The position numbers and the translations under genes are program-made. DNA of 6,772 nucleotides from Desulfobacca acetoxidans. GTDB taxonomy: Bacteria; Desulfobacterota; Desulfobaccia; Desulfobaccales; 0-14-0-80-60-11. The stretch is taken from positions 1 to 6,772 of the forward strand of contig DZCR01000166.1 of assembly GCA_022736495.1 (NCBI GenBank), given 5' to 3'. Below are positions 1 to 5,217 of the stretch, piece by piece (position 1 is the first letter of the stretch; the number at the start of each line of letters is the position of its first letter). A model generated the notes under the pieces. It saw nothing but the letters and a program-made list of their open reading frames with translations. It did no database searches and had not been told where the DNA came from.

Positions 1-124
1 AAAGGGTTCACAGCTAAAAAATACTATCGTTAATTTATGCAATTAAACACTAGCGCTGACGGGACATGGTGCGGCAAAACAAAGCCCTCAAACAACAGTT
101 GGAGGCCAACTAGCCTGGCCGCGC

Positions 125-133
125 TGATATATT
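125..133 (+). promoter_or_regulatory. Possible extended -10 promoter
   Basis: TG at 125-126, one base, then TATATT at 128-133 (5 of 6 matches to TATAAT) form an extended -10 element. No convincing -35 lies 16-18 bp upstream, which extended -10 promoters can tolerate. A start near base 140 would put the 151-172 hairpin at the 5' end of the transcript that carries the micro-ORF and the carbonic anhydrase gene. It is the best candidate in this stretch, but chance matches are common in AT-rich DNA. Confidence 0.3.
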
Positions 134-150
134 TTGACTTGTTTTTTCGG

Positions 151-172
151 GGGCGCACCTGCATGTGCGCCC
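151..172. repeat. Perfect 8-bp inverted repeat (hairpin)
   Basis: GGGCGCAC (151-158) pairs with GTGCGCCC (165-172) around a 6-base loop, CTGCAT. The stem is all Watson-Crick and GC-rich, so it should be stable in RNA. A T-run (142-147) precedes it on the plus strand and none follows on either strand, so it does not fit an intrinsic terminator. It could be a 5' leader stem or a protein-binding site. Confidence 0.6.
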
Positions 173-236
173 TCAAACCGAGCTGACACCTGGGTTCGCT
201 CCAACGTAAGAGCGATATTAAGAAAGGACAATGTTT

Positions 237-302
237 ATGGAATGGATAGCTATCCTGCTCCTAGTGGCGGTGTTGATTATTTTCCGCGGCGGCGGTTGCT
301 GA
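237..302 (+). CDS. Putative 21-aa single-helix membrane microprotein
   Basis: The ATG at 237 opens a 21-codon ORF, MEWIAILLLVAVLIIFRGGGC, ending in TGA at 300-302. AGGA (225-228) lies 8 bases upstream of this ATG. An earlier in-frame ATG at 231 is only 2 bases from it and is a worse start. Residues 4-16 are uninterrupted hydrophobic residues, enough for most of a membrane helix. Arg17 marks the probable cytoplasmic edge, followed by three glycines and a terminal cysteine. I do not recognise a family. The order Shine-Dalgarno, ATG, pure hydrophobic run and charged/Gly/Cys tail is unlikely to be pure chance, but an ORF this short is never certain. It lies 127 bp upstream of the carbonic anhydrase on the same strand and could be cotranscribed with it, perhaps as a membrane microprotein or a leader peptide. 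Confidence 0.5.
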   Translation: MEWIAILLLVAVLIIFRGGGC

Positions 303-315
303 GGGAAATAGCCCG

Positions 316-334
316 TGCGGCTTGGCAAGCCGCA
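316..334. repeat. Perfect 9-bp inverted repeat after the micro-ORF
   Basis: TGCGGCTTG (316-324) and CAAGCCGCA (326-334) are exact reverse complements separated by one base. A real RNA hairpin would open to about 7 bp with a 5-base loop. It begins 13 bases after the micro-ORF stop. No T-run follows (GTTAAGCC), so transcription should continue into the carbonic anhydrase. It might stabilise a 3' end or attenuate read-through. Confidence 0.55.
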
Positions 335-355
335 GTTAAGCCGTTGTAGTAGCGC

Positions 356-402
356 CTGGTCTTGCGACCTCCTCCGGTCATTGCCGAGGTTTCCTTGACC
401 AG
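356..402 (+). other. Nested inverted repeats in carbonic anhydrase leader
   Basis: CTGGTC (356-361) can pair with GACCAG (397-402). Inside it, ACCTC (367-371) can pair with GAGGT (386-390) around a 14-base loop. The internal loops are 5 and 6 bases. The structure would sit about 27 bases before the carbonic anhydrase start. Two short co-nested helices make a plausible but weak RNA fold. I recognise no known riboswitch class here. Confidence 0.3.
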
Positions 403-429
403 CGATGGCGAAAGGAAAGACGAATTATT

Positions 430-1047
430 ATGACACATCATTCGGAGCGAGTTATCACTGGCAGAGAGGTATGGCATCGTTTAATTGAAGGCAACATGCG
501 GTTTGTCCAGGGGCTCTTTCAGGGGCGGAATTTACTGGACTTGCGGCGCACCCTGACTCAAGGCCAGCAACCGGTAGCCGCAGTGCTCTGCTGCTCCGAT
601 TCCCGGGTTCCCGCGGAGCTCATCTTTGATCAGAGCCTGGGGGACCTCTTTGTGGTGCGCACCGCCGGCTTGGTGCTGGACCCTACCAGCATCGGCAGTC
701 TGGAATACGCGGTGGCGCATCTCCACGTGCCATTACTGGTGATCAAGGGCCATGAAGGCTGCGGAGCGGTCACTGCGGCGGTGGAGCATCCCGAGGCTGC
801 CCATGACCATATCGCGACCATTGTGGAACAGATCGCCCCTGCGGTGGCTCAGGCCCGCCAGGCCGGGAACAGCGGCAAAGACCTGGTGGAAGCCGCCACC
901 GACCTCCACCTCAAAGCGCTGGAAGCGACCCTGCTCCGGGTCAGCTCCATCATCCGGACAGCCGTGGATACCCAGGTCCTGGAAATCATGGTGGCCAAGT
1001 ATTACCTCCACGCGGGCCAGGTTTCGCCCCTGACCGGGACTTTCTGA
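430..1047 (+). CDS. Beta-class carbonic anhydrase
   Basis: This enzyme interconverts CO2 and bicarbonate in the cytoplasm using zinc. The 205-residue length is normal for a bacterial beta-carbonic anhydrase. The signature CCSDSRVP covers residues 54-61: Cys55 is the first zinc ligand, and Asp57 and Arg59 form the catalytic dyad. GHEGCGAV (107-114) supplies His108 and Cys111, so all three protein zinc ligands are present. The conserved GDLFVVRTAG at 71-80 is also intact. No signal peptide is seen. The ATG at 430 fits the family N-terminus, but the nearest purine-rich site (AAAGGA, 411-416) is about 13 bases away, so initiation may be weak or leader-controlled. The gene converges on the usp operon and ends at the TGA at 1045-1047. 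Likely roles are supplying bicarbonate to carboxylases or handling CO2 in an anaerobe. The family call is secure; the physiological role is inferred. Confidence 0.96.
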   Translation: MTHHSERVITGREVWHRLIEGNMRFVQGLFQGRNLLDLRRTLTQGQQPVAAVLCCSDSRVPAELIFDQSLGDLFVVRTAGLVLDPTSIGSLEYAVAHLHVPLLVIKGHEGCGAVTAAVEHPEAAHDHIATIVEQIAPAVAQARQAGNSGKDLVEAATDLHLKALEATLLRVSSIIRTAVDTQVLEIMVAKYYLHAGQVSPLTGTF

Positions 1048-1151
1048 AGGGGCATAGCGGGTACAACCCTTGGCGAGGCGCTTGGAGACTCACCGATTCA
1101 GAAGATTTTACGCGGGCAGGCCGAGTCGGACCCAGCCAAGAAGAAGGCCAT

Positions 1152-1182
1152 AAAAAGGAGAGCCGGATTAACCCGGCTCCCC
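1152..1182 (-). terminator. Rho-independent terminator of the exporter/usp operon
   Basis: GAGCCGG (1160-1166) and CCGGCTC (1173-1179) form a perfect 7-bp stem with a 6-base loop. Read on the minus strand, the stem is followed by CC and then TTTTTA (1156-1151), the standard intrinsic terminator layout. It lies about 35 bases past the usp stop. On the plus strand only a weak TTTT (1188-1191) follows, so it may act partly in both directions and also end the converging carbonic anhydrase transcript. Confidence 0.8.
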
Positions 1183-1215
1183 TAAACTTTTATCCGGTTT
1201 GCCTGAAATTCAGGG

Positions 1216-1725
1216 TTAATATGAAGGCACTTGTGGGGGGCCGCTTTCTTCGCCTTCCGGTGCCTTGGTGAAGGGCACTACTAGCACGGGCACCGGCAGG
1301 GCGCGGCGGGCCACTTCCCGGACTACCCGCTCAGTGGTGGAGCCCAGGAGATGCCGGCCCATGAACCCATGGCCGTGGGTGCCCAATACCAGGAATTTCA
1401 CGCCCCTGGCTTGATCCAGAAAATTGATGATAGCTGCGGAGGGGTCCTGTTCTCCTTGCAGAATATGGGTGTGGACTTCCACCCCCTTTTTTTCGCCCCG
1501 CTGGATTGCTTCCTGGAGCACATTTTTGGCATAGGCCTCCTGATCCTCCTTCAGGTGCCGGTCGATAAAAGCGAAGTAACCGGCTTTCCGCAGTTGGACT
1601 ACATGGAGGACATCCAAGGGCAACTCCAATAAACGGGCCATATTGAGAGCCCTCTGCATGGCTTCCCAACTAGCGGCGGACCCATCCACCGCCACGGCAA
1701 TCGACTTGGCTTTTTCTGTGGCCAT
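1216..1725 (-). CDS. Universal stress protein, UspA family (ATP-binding type)
   Basis: This is a single-domain cytoplasmic Usp of 169 residues. The N-terminal strand reads SIAVAVDGS (8-16), with Asp14 at the usual nucleotide-binding position. The C-terminal half carries GTHGHG (115-120) through GST (128-130). This matches the G-x2-G-x9-G-S/T nucleotide motif (Gly115, Gly118, Gly128, Ser129), which marks the ATP-binding MJ0577-like branch rather than the non-binding UspA branch. A 15-20 residue Pro/Glu-rich tail follows VPVLVVPF and is longer than usual. The ATG (1725-1723) overlaps the preceding gene's stop as TAATG, and AGGAGG lies 9 bases upstream, so translation is probably coupled. As the last gene of the exporter operon, it probably acts as a stress or energy-state partner of the transporter. 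That role is inferred; the family is clear. Confidence 0.95.
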   Translation of the reverse strand: MATEKAKSIAVAVDGSAASWEAMQRALNMARLLELPLDVLHVVQLRKAGYFAFIDRHLKEDQEAYAKNVLQEAIQRGEKKGVEVHTHILQGEQDPSAAIINFLDQARGVKFLVLGTHGHGFMGRHLLGSTTERVVREVARRALPVPVLVVPFTKAPEGEESGPPQVPSY

Positions 1726-2522
1726 TAGTGGTGCCCTCCTTTCCCGAAGATGACTCCCACCAGCAACCCGGCCCCCAGGGCTACGACCACCGCCATGATG
1801 CCATAAAAGACTGCGGAATTTTTGGAGGTTTGGGTGAGCCAGTGTTCCAGGCCTACTTTCCTAATTTCGATTACATCTTTGCCGTAACCCACCAGTTCAC
1901 CCTTCTGGAAGCAGAAGGATTCCACCTGATAGCGGCCTTCTGTAGCCGCAGGGGGAAAGCGGAAGTAGTGCTTGAAGACTTTGCCTTCGGCGATCTCCAG
2001 GCGCGTGGCGTCCTCCACGATATTGAAAAGGTTAGCCCGCTCCTTGATTTTGAGCAGACCCTTCCAGATCACATCGGCGTCGTCGGGGGCCGCCTCCCCC
2101 CGGATGAGGTGCAACTTCATTCTATGGCGCACTGCGTCATACCCCAATTCCAGCTTCTGAGCCGTTTCTGTGGAGATGATCTGGTCCAGGGGTTTGGTGG
2201 TATGAAGCTTATAGATAAAGGGGGCGCCGGTGACTTCATACTGTTTGACGGTCATCCAGAAGGGTCCGACCCGGCCTTTCATGGAGAGTTTGACGGATTC
2301 CTCTTTTTCGGCGGTGAGCTTAATGACCACATCGGAACCAGGGACCGGGTTGACTCCGAAGAAGAAGATTTGATCCCCGCGGTAAGTGAGACCGATTTCG
2401 ACGAGGTTTTTCGAAGCCGACGTGACGACCTTCTGTTGCGCTTCAGGAGTTACGGCAAGGGCTTGGGTCCCCCAGAGGCATAACAGGCAGCCGGTCAGGA
2501 GCAGAGTCAAGATTTTTTTCAT
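1725..2522 (-). CDS. TIGR02186 family (Alph_Pro_TM) periplasmic-facing membrane protein
   Basis: I place this 265-residue protein in the TIGR02186/Alph_Pro_TM family of unknown function. Family-like stretches are LVEIGLTYRGDQIFFFG (40-56), GPFWMTVKQYEV (86-97) and FIYKLHTTKPLDQI (102-115). The N-terminus MKKILTLLLT followed by Ala-Leu-Ala at 21-23 is a Sec signal peptide, with cleavage likely after Ala23. Residues 24-235 would be periplasmic, and residues about 238-259 form one C-terminal membrane helix followed by KGGHH. I chose the ATG at 2522: GGAGGAGGA lies about 7 bases upstream and the start follows the exporter stop directly. A GTG at 2540 would consume that ribosome site. From memory, the family is often encoded beside TauE/SafE exporters, as here, so it is probably an accessory subunit. 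That function is inferred, not shown. Confidence 0.82.
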   Translation of the reverse strand: MKKILTLLLTGCLLCLWGTQALAVTPEAQQKVVTSASKNLVEIGLTYRGDQIFFFGVNPVPGSDVVIKLTAEKEESVKLSMKGRVGPFWMTVKQYEVTGAPFIYKLHTTKPLDQIISTETAQKLELGYDAVRHRMKLHLIRGEAAPDDADVIWKGLLKIKERANLFNIVEDATRLEIAEGKVFKHYFRFPPAATEGRYQVESFCFQKGELVGYGKDVIEIRKVGLEHWLTQTSKNSAVFYGIMAVVVALGAGLLVGVIFGKGGHH

Positions 2523-2523
2523 T

Positions 2524-3465
2524 TTAGTGTCCTCCTCCACCTGCCACCAGACTCACCAGATCGGTGGGGGTGAGCACCAGGTCCAAGAAGATCTTGACAG
2601 TCAGGGCCAGCACGATGATAGCCAGGAGGATGCGAATCTGTTCCCCTTTGAGCCGTTTGCCCGCCACCGCCCCGAACTGGGCCCCGATAGTGGAGCCGCC
2701 CAGGAGAATCAAGGCAAGCAAAAGATCAACGGTGTGGTTGACGAAGGCCTGCTGGAGGGTGACGTTGGCCGAGGTAAGCACGATCTGAAACAAGTCGGTG
2801 CCGATGGCGGCGATGGTAGGCATGCCGATGATATAGATCATGGCCGGGACCATGATAAAACCGCCGCCCACCCCCAGGATAGCCGCCAGGATCCCTACAA
2901 TGGTGCCGATGGAAAAGGGGAAAATGGCCGAGGTATTCAACCCAGAACGATGGAAGTCCATCTTTAAGGGTAGTTTGTTGAATATTCGGGTGAGGCCCGA
3001 CTCCCCCGCGGTGGGGGGCATTACGGCTGCCGCGGCAGCGCCCTTGCTGCGGCGGATGGTGCGCAGGCTCTCCACGAACATGGCGCCGCCCACCAGACCT
3101 AACATGAGCACATACACCACTTTCATGACGAACTCGAAATTGCCCAGGGCTCGAAGAATCTTAACCAACTGCACCCCAATGGTGCCGCCGAAGATGCCTC
3201 CGGCCAGAATCACCAGACCCATCTTGAAGTCCACATTCCCTAGGCGCCAATGGGCAAAGGCCCCGGAGGAGGCTGCGGCCACGATCTGGTTAGAGTCGGA
3301 GGCAGCCGCCACGGCCGGCGGGATGCCGATCATCATCATCAGCGGGGTGAGAAGGAAGCCCCCGCCGACCCCGAACAGCCCGGAGAGAAAGCCGACCATG
3401 CCCCCGATCCCCAGGACCAGGAAAAAGTTAATACTCATACCCGCAATGGGAAGATAAATATCCAT
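2524..3465 (-). CDS. TauE/SafE (TSUP) family membrane exporter
   Basis: This is a 313-residue polytopic inner-membrane protein of the TSUP family, whose members move sulfite, sulfoacetate, sulfonates or other small anions. It shows the family's internal duplication: GLFGVGGGFLLTP (29-41) and AILGVGGGFIMVP (195-207), with the GVGGGF motifs 166 residues apart. Each is followed by a second matching motif, SDSNQIVAAA (56-65) and TDLFQIVLTS (223-232). Several hydrophobic helices flank an Ala-rich, charged central loop (about 135-178). The ATG at 3465 is preferred because GAGGG and AAGG precede it. A longer reading from a GTG at 3519 would start inside the promoter and add a polar, non-family N-terminus. 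The gene leads the operon with the TIGR02186 and Usp genes. The family is clear. The substrate is unknown; sulfur oxyanion export is the leading guess. Confidence 0.93.
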   Translation of the reverse strand: MDIYLPIAGMSINFFLVLGIGGMVGFLSGLFGVGGGFLLTPLMMMIGIPPAVAAASDSNQIVAAASSGAFAHWRLGNVDFKMGLVILAGGIFGGTIGVQLVKILRALGNFEFVMKVVYVLMLGLVGGAMFVESLRTIRRSKGAAAAAVMPPTAGESGLTRIFNKLPLKMDFHRSGLNTSAIFPFSIGTIVGILAAILGVGGGFIMVPAMIYIIGMPTIAAIGTDLFQIVLTSANVTLQQAFVNHTVDLLLALILLGGSTIGAQFGAVAGKRLKGEQIRILLAIIVLALTVKIFLDLVLTPTDLVSLVAGGGGH

Positions 3466-3500
3466 CCTGCCTTTTCCCTCCCAAAATTCAGATTGTCGGT

Positions 3501-3529
3501 AGTATGTTAAAAATATCACAAGCTGTCAA
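3501..3529 (-). promoter_or_regulatory. Sigma-70-type promoter of the exporter operon
   Basis: On the minus strand TTGACA (3529-3524) is a perfect -35 box. After 17 bases comes CATACT (3506-3501), 4 of 6 matches to the -10 consensus. Transcription would start near 3494, giving a leader of about 30 bases to the ATG at 3465. This supports that start over the GTG at 3519, which lies within the promoter. A second CTGTCAA copy just upstream may be part of an operator. Confidence 0.6.
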
Positions 3530-3546
3530 GTCCTTTTCTCTGTCAA
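3523..3546. promoter_or_regulatory. CTGTCAA direct repeat at the exporter -35 box
   Basis: CTGTCAA occurs at 3523-3529 and again at 3540-3546, with starts 17 bp apart. The first copy overlaps the -35 box, a typical position for an activator or repressor site. The word resembles the PhoB half-site CTGTCAT, but PhoB repeats are 11 bp apart, so a Pho box is not supported. Two 7-bp matches could be chance. Confidence 0.3.
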
Positions 3547-3552
3547 TATCCC

Positions 3553-3692
3553 TGTTGCAAAATGCATCGAATCATGGCAAAATAATAATAATTAATAATG
3601 GTTCTGCGGGATAGCATTCAATCTAGAACAAAGCTTTTTCTCTAAAGATAAAATCTGGCGGGTTTTTGGGATAAAAATATGGTGTTGCAAAA
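3553..3692. repeat. TGTTGCAAAA direct repeat pair in the divergent region
   Basis: The 10-base word TGTTGCAAAA is present at 3553-3562 and again at 3683-3692, 130 bp apart. It contains the palindrome TTGCAA. The stretch between is AT-rich (for example 3580-3600) and non-coding. Such pairs between divergent genes can be regulator sites, but no known consensus fits. Nothing else in this roughly 300-bp divergent region is recognisable as a gene or RNA. Confidence 0.3.
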
Positions 3693-3768
3693 ACAATACG
3701 AAAGTCATAAAACCCGCTGATTACCGACATCGCGTACAAAGCCTGAGATACTATTCTTAACCGGAGGG

Positions 3769-5217
3769 ATGAATCTCTTGTACCTGAATATTCGCCAGAA
3801 AGTGATCTTGGGATTTGCCGCCTGCGTCCTGGCCATCGGATTTATCGGCGGGTTTTCCTATCACTATCTCCACGCCATCGAGCTGAAGCAGCACGTGGTC
3901 CAGATTGCCGATGACTTGCGGGAGATCGTCTTAGAGATACGCCGCTATGAGAAGAACTATCTTCTCTACGGCCTGGAAGGGGATTTTAAAGAAAACCAGC
4001 TCTATACCCAAAAGGCCCTGGAGATTCTGGCCACCCTCGACGTCAAAAACCTCAAGGTGGCTTCCCAAATGGAGACCTTTAAACAGAATTTGCTTGCCTA
4101 CCGGGGATTAATGGAGCAACTGGGGAAATCCGGGGAACGCGGCCAAGCGGAAAGCCGGGGGCTGGAAGAGCAACTGCGCACCTGGGGAAAGGCCCTGGTA
4201 GACCTCTCGGTGAAGTTGGTCCAGTTCGAGCGCTTGCGGATTCTAGAAATTATCACTACCTTGAAGACCCAGCTCCTCATCTCCCTGGTTGTTTTTCTGG
4301 CCTTCATGGGATTCCTTATATATATTGTCAGCCGCAAGATCATTCTCCCCTTGCGGGTGATTGAGAATACCACCAGGCGCATTGCCCAGGGGGATTTCAA
4401 GCCGCTGCCGGTGCTGGACACCCGAGACGAAACCCAGCGGGTGGTGGAAGCCTTCAACCGCATGGTGGCCGAGCTGGAACGGCGCCAGGACCAGCTGGTC
4501 CAGGGCAAAAAGATGTCGTCTCTGGGGGTCTTGACCGCAGGGATTGCCCACCAGTTGAACAATCCCCTTAATAACATATCCACGTCCTGTCAGATCATCC
4601 TGGAGGAATTGGACCAGGCCAACCTGGATTTCGTCAGAAAAATGTTGACCAACGTGGAGCAGGAGGTTTACCGGGCCCGGGATATCGTCAAGGGGTTGTT
4701 GGAGTTTTCCCGGGTGCGGGAATTCTCCCTCAAGCCCACCCCCTTGGAAGACGTGGTCAAGCGGTCCATCCGGCTCATCTCCAGCCAGGTTTCTCCAGGG
4801 ATAGATCTCGTGGATGAAGTTCCCCAAGACCTGATTTTGGAATTAGACGCCCAGCGGATGCAGGAGGTCTTCTTGAATCTCTTGATGAACGCCACCCAGG
4901 CCATCAAAGAGACCCCCGGGGAAATTCGCATTGCGGCCACGACCGACCCGACCACACAGGAGGCTGTCATCACCGTTGAGGATACCGGGGAGGGCATCCC
5001 CAAGGACGAATTGGACCGGGTCTTTGATCCCTTCTATACCACAAAAGAAGTGGGAGTCGGCACCGGGTTGGGATTATCCATTGTGTATGGGATTATCGAG
5101 AAACACCATGGCCATATTGCCGTGGACAGCAAAGAGGGGGAGGGCACCAGGTTTACTATCCGTATGCCGTATAATCCCCATGTAAGCCAGAGAGGGCCTC
5201 ATGACGAGACGCAGTAA
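3769..5217 (+). CDS. Membrane sensor histidine kinase (HAMP-HisKA-HATPase)
   Basis: This 482-residue kinase senses a signal at the membrane and phosphorylates the overlapping response regulator. Helix TM1 is at about 12-33 and TM2 at about 167-189, with an all-helical periplasmic region between. That region contains RRYEKNYLL (58-66), reminiscent of helical-bundle sensors. A HAMP domain follows (about 190-243), then the H-box GIAHQLNNPLNNI (258-270) with His261. The ATPase carries the N-box around Asn374, DTGEGIP (405-411), FDPFYTTKE (419-427) and GTGLGLSIV (431-439), all intact. His261 is followed by Gln where most HisKA proteins have Glu or Asp. The Shine-Dalgarno GGAGGG (3763-3768) touches the ATG at 3769, so a TTG at 3778, 9 bases away, may be the true start. 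The signal is unknown. Its divergent neighbour suggests a link to the exporter. Confidence 0.95.
   Translation: MNLLYLNIRQKVILGFAACVLAIGFIGGFSYHYLHAIELKQHVVQIADDLREIVLEIRRYEKNYLLYGLEGDFKENQLYTQKALEILATLDVKNLKVASQMETFKQNLLAYRGLMEQLGKSGERGQAESRGLEEQLRTWGKALVDLSVKLVQFERLRILEIITTLKTQLLISLVVFLAFMGFLIYIVSRKIILPLRVIENTTRRIAQGDFKPLPVLDTRDETQRVVEAFNRMVAELERRQDQLVQGKKMSSLGVLTAGIAHQLNNPLNNISTSCQIILEELDQANLDFVRKMLTNVEQEVYRARDIVKGLLEFSRVREFSLKPTPLEDVVKRSIRLISSQVSPGIDLVDEVPQDLILELDAQRMQEVFLNLLMNATQAIKETPGEIRIAATTDPTTQEAVITVEDTGEGIPKDELDRVFDPFYTTKEVGVGTGLGLSIVYGIIEKHHGHIAVDSKEGEGTRFTIRMPYNPHVSQRGPHDETQ

Larger units (their letters stand above)
1..236. other. Non-coding left edge with two perfect hairpins
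   Basis: I see no supportable gene here. Bases 1-60 are AT-rich with stops in all three plus frames. A 15-codon ORF at 66-113 (MVRQNKALKQQLEAN) has in-frame stops just upstream and no good ribosome binding site, so it is at most a decayed gene end. Two perfect inverted repeats are visible: AGTTGG/CCAACT at 97-111 and GGGCGCAC/GTGCGCCC at 151-172. Neither is followed by a T-run on the relevant strand, so neither is a classical intrinsic terminator. The region probably holds the promoter and 5' leader for the downstream micro-ORF and carbonic anhydrase. Confidence 0.5.

Noticed and set aside
66..113. 15-codon ORF MVRQNKALKQQLEAN resembling a coiled-coil gene end
   Set aside because: In-frame stops at 51 and 57 and no Shine-Dalgarno; at best a decayed remnant, which the window cannot prove.
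134..349. 71-codon ORF on the plus strand before carbonic anhydrase
   Set aside because: It opens with no good ribosome site, crosses two hairpins, shows no domain-like pattern, and overlaps the better-supported micro-ORF in another frame.
1048..1185. In-frame open stretch of 45 codons after the carbonic anhydrase stop
   Set aside because: It contains a Lys/Arg-rich segment but has no start codon of its own and overlaps the terminator hairpin. The carbonic anhydrase already has a normal family length at the TGA.
1728..2483. Long plus-strand ORF opposite the TIGR02186 gene
   Set aside because: Shadow of the minus-strand gene. The minus strand has the signal peptide, membrane helix, ribosome sites and operon spacing.
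2487..2498. Lipobox-like Leu-Thr-Gly-Cys (residues 9-12) in the TIGR02186 protein
   Set aside because: Cys at position 12 is too early for a normal lipoprotein signal, and a good Ala-Leu-Ala signal peptidase I site follows at 21-23.
2840..3457. Long plus-strand ORF opposite the TSUP exporter
   Set aside because: Composition is Pro/Arg/Thr-rich antisense of a membrane protein, with no family features.
3523..3546. Pho box
   Set aside because: CTGTCAA copies are 17 bp apart, whereas PhoB repeats are spaced 11 bp apart.
3656..3671. Possible sigma-54 promoter TGGCGGG-N4-TGGGA upstream of the kinase
   Set aside because: The -24 GG is present, but the -12 element lacks the near-invariant GC (it is GG), so it does not meet the consensus.
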